From the NCBI RefSeq assembly GCF_018320785.1, contig NC_054877.1, positions 24,410,329 through 24,474,328 of the forward strand: 64,000 bases of DNA, written 5' to 3'. This document shows, piece by piece, positions 1-11,060 of this stretch. Positions within the stretch are counted from its first letter, which is position 1. Every line of letters begins with the position of its first letter. The translations under genes were made by a program, and so were the position numbers. Source of the DNA: Cheilinus undulatus. Lineage: Eukaryota; Chordata; Actinopteri; Labriformes; Labridae. Below the pieces are notes generated by a model. The model did not search any database. It was not told the DNA's origin and saw only the letters and a program-made list of their open reading frames with translations.

Positions 1-281
1 TTTCTCCATGGATGCATTGTTGTGTTGTATTTAAAGCCTGAGTGTAAAGGATTCTGTCACAAGGGTGATGAAAGGATGGGCTGTCTTCACCAGGGTGCCA
101 CTTTATTACTACAGCTCCTTAAACTGCATTCATATTCTCGTCCCACACATTAGTACTGGAGCGACACATTAAGTCCTGGAGTTACAGGCTTTTCTTTCTA
201 GTTTTAAGAGAATCAACTACAGCCTGGACTATTTTTGATGTCTTATCTCTAGTCTTAATTTCTTTCTCTTTCTTTTCTCAG
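1..281 (+). other. Intron upstream of the obscn terminal exon
   Basis: Non-coding sequence ending in a good polypyrimidine tract and AG acceptor at 280-281. No exon with plausible splice sites was seen in it. It may be only the 3' part of a longer intron. Confidence 0.6.
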
Positions 282-1380
282 TGAGGAGACTATAACCACT
301 GTGGTGAAAAACCCTCGAATGAGGAGACACAGGTCCCCCGGCCTGACTCTTGCTGGTGCCCATCGCTCAGAGACCTCCACCCCAGAACCTCCTACATCCA
401 GGCAGAGAAGGATGCCCACTACAAGAAAGACCATCCCCACTGTCTATGTAACTGAAGCACAGGGTGCTGAAGCCAGAGTCATGGAAAACAAGCCCAGGTG
501 GGTGGAGGTAGAGGAGGTCATTGAGTATAAGGTCAATAAATCCCCCAGGCTACCCAGGAGGAGAAACATCTCACCTGCAGGATCTGAACGTGCTACCACT
601 CCATCTAGACCCAAAAGGTCTCCACCAGAAAACCCAAACACCAATAACTCCAACAACAAGCTGGTGGAGCAGGCGCAGGCCCAACTGCAGGGAGACGTTA
701 ACAGCCAGCAGCTCTCATGGGAAGAAGAGGAGGGTCATGTGACCTCTGACTCTGTCTCTGGAGTGCCAAGTGAGCTGTCTTCAGTACTTGCTACAGCTGG
801 AGACGACAGCGAGGACCAGGACCAGGATGATCAAGAAACTGTCATCTTTGTTCCAGATGATGAAGATGATGATCACAGCTCAACCAGAAAGCAGGAGCCC
901 AAGATTCTGACACAAGGAGGACGTATTTTGACCCTGGAGGACCTGGAGGATTATGTACCAGAAGAAGGAGAGACCTACGGCTCCTCCTCAAGCACCAATC
1001 CTGCAGAAAAACCCTGTGAGATCTCAGTGCTCCAGAGGGAAATCAGCGGCTCCACAGTGGGGCAGCCAGTGCTCCTCAACTTGGGGCGGCCTGTTGCTCC
1101 GAGACAGAGAAGCGGCTTCTTTGGCCGCTTCAGGGATCACCTCTCCAGCAGCCTTTTCTCATCTTCTGTCCCACCTGCCAGCAGCACCCATTCCAGGGTG
1201 GAAAGGCACATCCCCATCCAGGTGAGCCAGGCTAAGCTGGAAGTGAAGCCTTCATACTGCTCAGAGGTGCAGAGAGTCGAGGGTGGGCAGCAGAGCTTTA
1301 AAACCAAAGTGTCAACTCAGACCTATGGCTACACATCAGTGGGCAAACCAGTCAGTATTCAAATTAGTCAAAAGAAGTAG
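282..1380 (+). CDS. obscn: Obscurin-like giant muscle protein, last coding exon (C-terminal tail, partial gene)
   Basis: An acceptor (pyrimidine tract then ctcag at 276-281) opens an exon that begins in split phase, reads EETITTVVKNPRMRRH, and stays open for about 366 codons to TAG at 1378-1380. The tail has no Ig or kinase domain. It is rich in Ser, Pro, Glu and Arg, with an EEVIEYKVNKSPR stretch, an acidic run near DDEDDD, and a segment ending in a Ser-rich part and SVSIQISQ-like residues. The giant isoform of obscurin ends in a non-modular tail that binds small ankyrin-1 of the sarcoplasmic reticulum; that is family knowledge. The call rests on gene order (GUK1 and OBSCN are close in vertebrates) and on general resemblance of this tail, not on a domain hit. 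All upstream exons lie left of the window. Another muscle giant such as a SPEG-like protein is possible but fits the neighbours less well. Confidence 0.66.
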
Positions 1381-3190
1381 GTGATAATATTTCAATTTGG
1401 TACAATAAACCCTCTAGTCTTAAACAGGGGCATTTCTATGTAGAAGAATAACACATATCCTAACATGAAGTTTATTTACTACATTTGACAAACCATTCCT
1501 TATTGAAGCTGCCCAGCACAGAGCTTCCACTGAGTCTTTTCAAGGTAATTGTTAGAGTTAGGCTGTCTTTGGAGAGATGGTGAATGGAAAAGTGGGTAAA
1601 AATATCTGTGTCCAAGTTAAACCCTGAACCATAGCAGGTTTATGACATTTGCCTCCTTTATGTACTGATGAACAATTTTCAACTAATTATTTAACAAAGG
1701 TTAATTTTTGCATACAGTGGCGGCTGGTGCATTGTTCTCCAAGAGCAGTACTATTTTTCCCCAGATGAACCCAGATTTACATCATAGTTCATGGGTGTAG
1801 TTCATTAGCTTGGTGCTAACACAATGAAGACTGCCTTTACCAGGCTAACAGAATTAGCATCACATTTTGTGGTGATTGTAACTTAAGAATCCTGTAAAAA
1901 ATGGCTGAACTTTTAGAGTGAAGAGATGTTAATGTAGTTTATCATCTCTACAAAACGTATCGAACAGTTGTGTCAGTGGTCAAAATTTGGTGGCCTGTGA
2001 ACATAATGAATTCAACCCAAAGGAGCGTGGCATGACAACCGCCACTTATTTACAGAGGAAGAGGATACTGTAGTGCTTGGGCTGTGAAAAAATAAACCCA
2101 TTTAGAGATATGATCCTGCTTTATTATTATCAGGCTTGGTTGCTTCCCGTAGATAAGAATTGAATTTTAAAACATTCTGTTTGAAGTTATTTAAAGAATG
2201 ACTTTTTCATCTTTGTTGTACAAGAAAGGGAGGGCTTAGCCCTGCTAGCCCATTTAGACGAGCTGTCCCTGTATGTACAACTTTACCAAAGTGTCAGCTT
2301 TACCCAAAACTTTAACCATTGAAGGCATTTTGCTTAGTGATGGCTTATGTGGAAACGGCTATGTACTACATAAAGGAACAAAGATTTTACTCTGGTACCT
2401 TTTGCACTAATGAAGTGCCTTGGATTACTGAAATAATACTTGGAGTGGATGGATATCATGTCTACTTGTTGAAAGCTCATTTAACTATGCAACACTGATA
2501 TTGTTACATTTACCACAGACTTTTGGTAGCTGCTGCAGTCCTTTTAAAGTTTATTTGAAGATGTGCAGTCTAATTATAGCACCTTTGACAACATCAGACA
2601 CTAGTTCTTGATTGTTTGTGAATGATTTTCTGAGCAGCTTCAAAAATAAATATTTCTTCAAGCAAACCATAAAGTAGTTGAAATGAAAACCTGTTTCACA
2701 TCAGATTGCTTTTTTGCATCTTTTATTGTTGTGAAACTTTCTTCCATTGATTGTGAATGAATGTTTTACTTGTTTCTGACATTTTTGTCTGCTAATGCAG
2801 TGAATTCACAGAAAATCAAAGTTATTCATTTGTAAGTGATAGATAATTAGATGAGTGACTGCATGTATTTGTTTCTCCAGAGCTGGTTTGTTTATCGGGA
2901 ATAATGGCGTTTGTATCGTACGACTGTGATCAAGTATTTATGCAACAGACTGTACTTGAGCTGACAGAACTTACTACCTTTTCAATAACAATTTGGAATC
3001 AATACCTGCCCCTTAAATTTTTTGGTTTTGTGCTGTTTAAAAGTCAGTGACAGAGGTCATATCGTGTATGAATATTTAAGCACTAACAGACTGTAATTGC
3101 TTGTACTGTACATGTGTAGCTTTTTGGAAATGTGTACAAGTACTCTGTGTTAAATCGGAATCAAATAAATGTACTACAGAACAAGAGTGA
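1381..3190 (+). other. obscn: obscn 3' UTR with candidate poly(A) signals
   Basis: AT-rich, non-repetitive sequence follows the stop codon. AATAAA occurs at 1404-1409, only about 25 bases after the stop, and again at 3164-3169 followed by a T-rich stretch near 3200. Both a very short and a long UTR of about 1.8 kb are possible. No other gene was seen here. Confidence 0.5.
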
Positions 3191-4479
3191 AGCTCAGTCT
3201 TTTTTCCCAGTTGTGAACTGTGACATTTATTTTTCACAGACAGTGTTACTAATGGAGGTTTCTTTGATTAAAGGAATACATCATGACTTTCTTCACAACA
3301 AACACATTAGTGTAAGGGCTGGTTAAATGGTAAACCAGAGGACTTCATGCATTTAAAAGAGTAAAATGTGATAATTGCACAGTTTATAAACTTAAGTGGA
3401 CAATTCTTTAATGAAAGGAGGGCAAAAGTTGTGCAAAGGAATGGTTATAACAAGGTGTGTCAGTATTTTTTAAAGAAATTATTTATCAGGAAAAAGTCTC
3501 ATTACAAAGAGGTGACAACATTTTGTTCTGATGTGAAGGACGTGGTTGGTTTAAGGACGTTTTAATAAATCACTGAGAAGAAAGTTTAAGAAAAAATTTC
3601 CTCCAATAAAGTAAAATACAATTTTTTTAAAACCCACAAATGTTTGTACTGTACAAGTGACACTACAAAATGACACATTCACAATAAAAAAGTGTTACAA
3701 ATGTAAAACTGTAAGGTAAACATTAAAAATGTTATTTTACAGCTCGAGCTGAGTTTTTGGACAGATATACATACTATGGGAGTTGAGAGTTTGCTGAAGT
3801 ACCTCCAGTCCAAGAAGGTTAACGTACAAAAGCGCAAGCTCATTTCTGATACCTTCCTCTCAGTGCCAGAGCAGTCCAGTGTTACCTCCTGCTCTTTTGA
3901 CTGACCACACCTCCATTTGGATGAAAACAAGCCCAGAGACTGAATGGCGGTAGATAAGAAAGTGGTAGCATTGTGATTAGATGCTATTGTGCTCACTTTG
4001 TGAGTCCAATAATTATAGAACCATAATTTACCACACGTTTTTAAACTGAGGAGTGGTTTTGGACTGAAACTAGATCAGAGTAAAGTGTTCAGATGTGGGA
4101 CCAGTGATCTGTTCCTCCTGACCTTATCTTCCTGAAACCCTGCATGTACATATGAGTACATTACATTTTGGCAATTCCTACAACATGGTAACGAATTTCC
4201 TTCATTGAATTTTTTTTAGATAAATGGGATTTTCATGATTGTTTGGGATATGTTATTAGTATATTTGGGTTCTTTATAATTTTAGGTACTTTCATTGAAA
4301 TTTTTAGGATTTAAAAAAAATTTGATTGGAAATTTTGATGGGAATTTTCTGAATTTTTTTCTAAATTTCATAAACATTAGAAAAGTAGTGTAGAAATGTT
4401 TTGTACTTTTGCACAGATTTGGGGGGAATTTACATTTGAATTTGATTGGAAAATTTGGGGAAATCCTTTACATTTCTAA
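3191..4479. other. Intergenic AT-rich stretch between convergent obscn and guk1
   Basis: No supported gene. The second half (4200-4480) is a run of short A/T-rich motifs. Open frames here are short and unconvincing. Confidence 0.5.
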
Positions 4480-4846
4480 TGGCCCTCTTCCACCGGCTGT
4501 CTTAGCCCTACTCTACTCGACTTGACTTGACTCTACTCGGTTTGTGTTGCGTTTTCACAGGCGCGGTACGTCGTACCAGATACTATTTTTTTAGTACCTG
4601 CTCTGCTCTGGTTCCAAGCGAACTGAGCCGATACTAAAAGGTGACGTCAACCGACTGCCAGGCACTGATTGGTCAGAGAATGTCGTCACCGAAGAGTCAT
4701 GAGCGCGACGACCGACGCAGGACTCAAACCTGCCATTTTAAAAAACGACAACAGGTACTAGGGCTGGTGGAAAAGGTACCCAAACCGAGTGGAGTAGAAT
4801 TGAGTCGAGTCGAGTAGGGCTGGAACTGTGTAGTGTAAAAGCGCCA
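4480..4846. mobile_element. MITE, 367 bp, flanked by TAA target duplications (Harbinger/ISL2EU-like)
   Basis: The ends are imperfect inverted repeats, TGGCCCTCTTCCAC on the left and TGGCGCTTTTACAC read from the right. TAA lies on both sides at 4477-4479 and 4847-4849. The interior carries matching CGACTC-rich arms (tactcgacttgact near 4513 and gagtcgagtcgagtag near 4803). It is GC-richer than its surroundings and has no open frame. A three-base TAA-type duplication suggests the PIF/Harbinger or ISL2EU group; the superfamily is inferred. Confidence 0.7.
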
Positions 4847-4849
4847 TAA

Positions 4850-5705
4850 GGGATTTTTATTTAAATCTTTAGGCTTTTTCAGAAAGTTTCACTAAAATGT
4901 TTGGGGAATGTTTAAGGATTTTTTTAAAATAAGACTTTTTAAGTTATGTTTTTTGGTAATGTCTTGGAAATTTGAGGGGAATTTTTTTGTTTTGAAAGTC
5001 TAATAATTTAAAAGAAATTTTCAAATACCTCAGGTATTTTTTTGGGGAAAAACAAAAATGGTCAACATGACTTTCTACAAGTAAAGAAAACATTTTTTAC
5101 ATGTACAGTAAGATAAGTCTATTTCCTCATATGCAGGCATGATTTTTTTGGTGAAAAATATTTCTCTTCAAAGACAGGGCTAGGATTTGTTCTTACCAGG
5201 TCTAACGTATCACAAATAGGTGGGGGAAACTACAAATCCATTCCAAACAAAAGCTCAGGTCTCAGGAGGATATACCAGCAATCGCTCTCTGACAGCAGAA
5301 GCTGCCTGTTAACAGATCTTTAAATATTCACTAATCAATTATTGATTTTTTTAGAAGTTTAGATCCATAATGTATGAAATGCAGAGAACTGATTAACAAT
5401 GAAACTCTGTTTTTTTAAGCTTTTAAATTGCTTCAGATCTAATCTTTCCCATTTACCACTGTTCATTTTGATGTAATGTTTTCACCCAGAAAGAGGTGGG
5501 CTGACATTATTTGGGTAAAGTATCTGGTTGATTTGCTGTTATTAATAAGATTGATTTTTTTAAAAAACAAACAAACAAACCATAAAATGGAGGTATGCGA
5601 TTTTTGCCCAGCTATCACAATACATGTTTTTTGTCTTATCTTGTTTTCAGCAACAATTTCTTCATCTGTCATGGGATTTAATCCTTCTGGAGCAAAACAT
5701 ACACC
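4850..5705. other. Intergenic AT-rich sequence, nothing recognised
   Basis: Runs of A and T, a short (AAAC)n tract near 5565-5580, and no gene. Confidence 0.45.
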
Positions 5706-5713
5706 ACTTAAAT

Positions 5714-6210
5714 CAGTGGCTCCTAACTGGTCTTGCCTCAGGACCCACTACCTACTCATCAATAAGAGATCAAGACCCAAATTTTAAAAAACTTTGAACC
5801 ACTCAAATTTCTGTAATAATCAATGTTGCAGCTTGGATCTTAGATGGGACAGAATATGGCTGAGATAGAGATATTACAAAACAAACATTGTAGAATAGTG
5901 CATCATAGCAGAAGCCCTAAGAGGAAATGCATGGATACATTATACTTTACTTAATTTTCCCTTAATAAGATGGGAATTAAGGTAATTTTCCAGAGAAAAC
6001 AGTTTAAGCATCTTGAGAAAAGAAGTTAACTTAGTATCTAAAGGATAGTTTTCACTTATTTTTGGAAAACAGTCAAGTGAAATAAATGGATGAATGTTTA
6101 CTCAGGGCTTACATGCATCGTAAACATAATGACAAATTGTTTTTTTTTTTTTTTCTGGCACACATAAGTGACCCACTTTAGGGTCCCGACCCAACAGTTG
6201 AGAACCACTG
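5714..6210. mobile_element. hAT-type non-autonomous element with perfect 8 bp target duplication
   Basis: The left end reads CAGTGGCTCCTAACTGG and the right end, reverse complemented, CAGTGGTTCTCAACTG. ACTTAAAT is present unchanged on both sides (5706-5713 and 6211-6218). The 497 bp interior has no transposase. The same terminal motif marks other copies at 24730 and 30167. Confidence 0.82.
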
Positions 6211-6218
6211 ACTTAAAT

Positions 6219-6905
6219 GAAGTTAGCTTACACAAACACTGAAAATGTACAAAAGCTGTAAAAAGATACTGGAATAGTTTATTAATTCATCAGTTCAGTT
6301 AACACACACAAACCTCATGAATGTAAACAGTCACCATATTTTTCTAAACTTCAATGCAGAGCTTTAGTCTCCCTCCTGAACTTTTCATGCTCAGGAACCT
6401 GAGGGCAGACTGCCTTTGACCAAGCTGTGCACCGTCTGCTGTCTATTCTATCATTAGGGGTTGCACAAGACGACCTCAAAAGAGGCAGCATTACAAGCTG
6501 TCTCACACCAACATGTTCAGAATTTAGTGCTTTGAAAATCAGTTTGTCCTCAGGATGGAATGAGTCTCCTGTTTATGTTGGTGTTCTGTGAACCCTACCC
6601 AGCAAAATGTCATTTGTACAAAGCCACTAATACGAAAAAAAACCCAATATTGGAGTATTTTTTGTCATACAAATAAAAATACAAACATGGAAAATTCTTT
6701 ATGTTGTTTAAAAATGTTCCACTTTAAATTCTACATATCATTGGTAATGCCTACTCCTAAATAACATGTAAAATCTACATATTTACGTATCCACTAAAGG
6801 ACGTCTGAGCTTCATCTGAGGGAATGTTCTCAACTTGGAGGAGGTCTGTGGTTCTGTGAGGAGTATCTGGACGGGACCAAAAAGGTGCAAGGATGCTGCA
6901 GTATC
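6219..6905 (-). other. guk1: guk1 3' UTR
   Basis: Sequence downstream of the guk1 stop on the minus strand. A minus-strand AATAAA (plus-strand tttatt) lies at 6278-6283, giving a UTR of about 0.6 kb that would end just before the hAT element. No other feature was recognised. Confidence 0.5.
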
Positions 6906-9900
6906 CTACGAAGACATGCTGGTTTGCTTGACCTTATTGATTTCCTATTAAACAAACAAAAGTAGATTCTTCAAATAGGAATGTAGATTGATAATAAAAA
7001 CACATTTATAATATACTTCACATACAGTGCCTTTAAAAACTATTCATCCTCTGGATGTTTTACTCTTTCAGTGGTTTTTAAATCAGCTATGCTCAATATA
7101 ATTTGGCTTTTTCCAAATAAAAAACAAAAAACTCTTTCATGTCAAAATGAAAACAGATGTCTACAAATTATTGTCAATTAAGAAAAATGATGTCATGTAA
7201 AAAAGGCAACATCATAAATATTCACCCCCTTCAAGTTCACAGCACTGAGTCTGTGTGGATAGACCCCAATCACGCTTGCACATCTGGACACTGTAATTTT
7301 ACTCCATTCTTCTTTGCAAAACTGCTCAAGCTCTGTCAGGTTGCACAGGGATCAGGTGTGAGCAGCCCTTTACAAGTCCAGCCCAAGGTTCTTTATTGGA
7401 CTGAGGTTTGTGCTTTAACTCAGCCTCTCCAGAACATTCACCTTGTTGTCTTTAAACCATTTCCGTGTAGCTTTCACTGTATGCTTCCTTTTGCCACATT
7501 CATTTTACCCTCTACCTTTACAAGCCTTCCAAGGCTGACTGCTGAGAAGCATCCCCACAGCATGGTGCTGCCATCACCGTGCTTCACAGTGGGAATGGTG
7601 TGTTTGTGATGATGCGAAGTGTTTGGCTTCCATCAAACATGCCATCTTCTCTGATGGCCAAAATGCACCATTTTAGTCTTATCAGACCAGAGAACTTTCC
7701 TCCACTTGACCATGGAGTCTCAATAATGCCTTTTGGTGAACTCTCTAGTCGAGATTTAAAATGAGTTTTCTCCAACAGTGGCTTTCTCTTTGCCACTCTC
7801 CCATAAAGCTTTGACTGGTGAAGAGCCAGAGCAACAGTCGTTTATGCAGAGCTTGTAACTTATTCAGAGAAGTCATAAATATCTTGGTGGCCTCTCTCAC
7901 TAGTCTCTTTTTTGCATGATCACTCAGCTTATGAGGACAGCCTTATGGTCCTAGACAGATTTACACATGTGCCATATTACTTCCATTTCTTGATGTAGGA
8001 TTTAACTGAACTTTGGGGGATGTTCAGTGCCTTGGATTTTTTTCTCTATCCATCCCCTGACTTCAACTTTTCAATAACCTTTTCTCTGAGCTGCTTAGAG
8101 TGTTCTTCTGTCTTCATGGTGTAATGGTAGCCAGGAATACTGATTAACTGACTGGACCTTCCAGATACAGGTGTCTTTATACCACAGTCACTACAGACAC
8201 ATTCACTGCACTTAGTGATCCCCATATCACAAATTATGAGACTACTAGCACCGGTTAGCTGCACCTCTGTTGAATCAGATCACTTTAAAGGGGGTGAATA
8301 TCAAAAATCATTTAAGTGTGAGTCCAAAAATCAAAAGCTTGTCAGGCCTGCAGCCTGTAGTTGTGATGAATGCTTCTGAGTCAAGTTCAGCACACAGTAA
8401 ACACAAGGTTTAAGAAACTTATTCTGTACTTCTTGCTTGCACATCCTTAGTCTTACCTCAAAGGAATTTGTATTCAAAGTGCAATTCTATCAAACATGCT
8501 TGTTGCTGCTTAACTCAAATCACTCCTCTTTGATTGTGGAAAGTAAATGAATGGCTTCTGCACTTGTAACTCACCTCAAGAAGAGCTTTTTTTAACTGCC
8601 CAAGAGCTTCCTCCAAGTTATCATTGATAATCACTGAATCAAATAATCCTTGCTCTTTACCTAGAAGAAGATAGGATTATGTTCAGATTTATGTTTATTA
8701 TAAAAGCTTATGCTGTCACATTTAACAAAGAAAAACAGTGAAAACTTACTAATTTCCATGTCCACTCTGGCTATATCTAAACGCCTCTGGAGGCTCTCCT
8801 CTGACTCAGTTTTTCTGTCTCTTAAACGTTTTTCCTAAAACGACACACAGCAGACAATCAGCAGATGGTATTCACAAACATTAAAACAAGCAAAACCTGT
8901 GTGACAAAGTGCCTTTGCCACAAAGAAGTCACACCCAGGAGCTCCTCTCTGGCAGTGAAACAGAAGTGTCAGCATTGTTTTCAATCTGAGCTTACCAGGA
9001 CCTCCATGGATGGAGGCTGGATGGAGATGTAGATGGGATTGAGGTCTGTCCTTTTAATGTTCTTCACACCCTGCATGTCAATGTCAAGTATACAGATGAG
9101 GTTCTTGGCCTGGACGTCCTGCACGGCCGCTTTACTCGTCCCGTACATGTTCCCTGAAAACTCTGCGTGTTCAATGAAGTCTCCATTGTCGATCCCTGCC
9201 TGCATCACCTCTCGTGTAACAAAATGATAATCTGAAACCCAGGAAAGACATCAGAATTAGTCAAGAGAGCTGTCATCTAAACATAAATGTGATTCAAGGT
9301 TACAGTAAAGGACAAAGAGGAGGAGAAAATGGTACCTTTGCCATTTACTTCTCCAGGACGAGGATTTCTTGTTGTGTCTGAGGATTGAAAAAACATTTAG
9401 GCCATAAAATATTTATCTAGACTACAAACAATCAGAGGATCATCCCAGCCTATCAAAAGAAAAGAAACACAATCAGACATAAATGTGACCGATGATTATT
9501 CTCAATTTTAGGTTGTTTATTAGTCTTTTTTAAAAATATGTTGTCAAATAATCAAACAATACTCAATTAATCCATGCATAAAAATCATAGCTTTAAATTA
9601 TTCATTCATTTCATCAAATAACAGCCTAAGAGAGAGAAAGTATAGAAATAAAGCATGTCTGTGTTTTGTAGAACATTTATAAATATAAATGCAATCACTA
9701 TATTTCAGCATAGCATGAACATCTTTTAATTGCTTTGCTGTCCGGAGCAACTTGCCTGTGTTTCCCTACCAAGGACACAGCCACACTGACTGACTGAACA
9801 TTTAATTTATCATTTGTATCTGATGAAACACTGGTATATGAATTTTGTGTAAGCCTCCAACATAGAGATGTTACACCTGTTTCCTTTTCTTGTCCTTTGT

Positions 9901-11059
9901 TCGATTGGCATCTTTATTGAAGATATTACTCTGAGTCATTCAGTCTTCTGAGACAGCTTTTATTCACCCACCGACTTTTAACATACCTTGTTTTCTCTTA
10001 AGAGTATCGATTCTGGCATCGGTTAAGCACCAGCAGTGTTGAAATAGTATCAATTTAGCACCAATATTGGAAGAAACCCAATTGATACCCAACCCAAGAG
10101 CTGTCTTTCTTTGTGCATCACCCTCTATCTCAACACAGCTTCAGCAGATTGCTGTTCAAAGTGAGTCTGGTTCTGATGGAGGTTTCTGCCTGTTAAAACT
10201 ACATTTTTCCCTATCACTATTACTTTGCTGTTGCTTGTGCAAATGTTTAGTGCCGAGTTCGTGGTAGATTAATGTTGAGTCTTTGTAAATAATAAAACAA
10301 TGAGGACAGTTTAGACTTGCCCTCTTTGTAAACAGTCTTGAGATAACATTTGTTATGCAATCAAGCATCTAGCATTAGTTCAGGCAGGCCACAGAGTCAA
10401 GCACTGCCACATATTTTAAATCATCAGCTGACGACAGGCTGATTCACTCTAAGCACGCTATTGGCTAGTTGCTCTCATACTGCCATACCTTAAACTGCTC
10501 CAGCCTGCATATGCTTTGCTGCTCCCTCTATTTGCAACCCTCCTCCCCCCCAGCTCCTCCTCTAAATCTAACTTGATTGTTGTCATTCTGTTGTCATTGA
10601 TGCCTGCTCTGTTTGTTTCTTTTTTTGCTACTTCTCTTCTCTTCAGGCTTTCCATGCAGGCACAGGAAGAGCAGTAACATGGCTATTTCTGCTTGATGCT
10701 TTCCACAAAGATCTGTGGAAGGGCAGGGGAACCCAGAACAGCCCCACCCCAAAATATAAATAACAGCTATAGGGCAAATTAATAACTGCAAATAAAGAGA
10801 GAAATTTATAACTACAAATCATGTGTTTCTTGACAAGGTGGTCCTGACAGAAATAACATTGAGTAATTAGTTAAATGATCCACAGGTTGGACTATACTAA
10901 CCAATAAAAGGCTTCCTGATTCTCCTATATCAAAGTTAAATGCTTACGGGACACACTGAAGCCAAACACGCTGTCGTATTCCTTCATGAGCTTCTTCAGT
11001 AGCGTGCTCTTCCCCGCCCCGGACGGGCCGCTTAGCACCACAGGCCTGGGTCCAGCCAT
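6906..11059 (-). CDS. guk1: Guanylate kinase (GMP kinase)
   Basis: Cytosolic enzyme that phosphorylates GMP and dGMP with ATP. Coding exons on the minus strand are 11059-10948, 9377-9336, 9231-8996, 8834-8750, 8660-8575 and 6944-6906. All have GT-AG boundaries and sum to exactly 600 bases, giving 199 residues against about 197 in mammals. The start [19 protein letters not shown] carries the P-loop at residues 11-19. Next come [10 protein letters not shown] and [14 protein letters not shown] of the GMP-binding region, [24 protein letters not shown], the lid segment [19 protein letters not shown], and [11 protein letters not shown]. The last exon encodes only [12 protein letters not shown], a C-terminus that differs from mammals. 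The exon with the ATG begins two bases earlier at a TTAG acceptor, so at least one non-coding 5' exon lies upstream. It is tail-to-tail with obscn and head-to-head with mmtag2. Confidence 0.95.
7025..8305 (-). mobile_element. Tc1-like transposon remnant in guk1 intron 6
   Basis: A TA at 7023-7024 precedes CAGTGCCTTTAAAAAC, a typical end of a common fish Tc1-like family. The other end near 8280-8305 (AAAGGGGGTGAATATC) is eroded. On the minus strand a transposase starts near 8118 with [19 protein letters not shown], the usual N-terminal helix-turn-helix of fish Tc1 proteins, and breaks soon after. Further broken pieces include [18 protein letters not shown] near 7745-7796. Stops and frameshifts make it inactive. 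It sits wholly inside an intron, between the exons at 8575 and 6944. Confidence 0.82.
9378..10947 (-). other. guk1: guk1 intron between coding exons 1 and 2
   Basis: About 1.6 kb of non-coding sequence. Around 10000-10090 is a possible repeat fragment with repeated 'gtatc.att' words. Open frames such as the one at 10458-10655 are not protein-like. Confidence 0.45.
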
Positions 11060-11060
11060 A

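Noticed and set aside
3679-3996. 105-codon minus-strand frame between obscn and guk1
   Set aside because: Lies in or beyond UTR sequence, low-complexity end, no family resemblance.
7157-7609. 150-codon plus-strand frame
   Set aside because: Antisense shadow of the decayed Tc1-like transposase, which reads on the minus strand.
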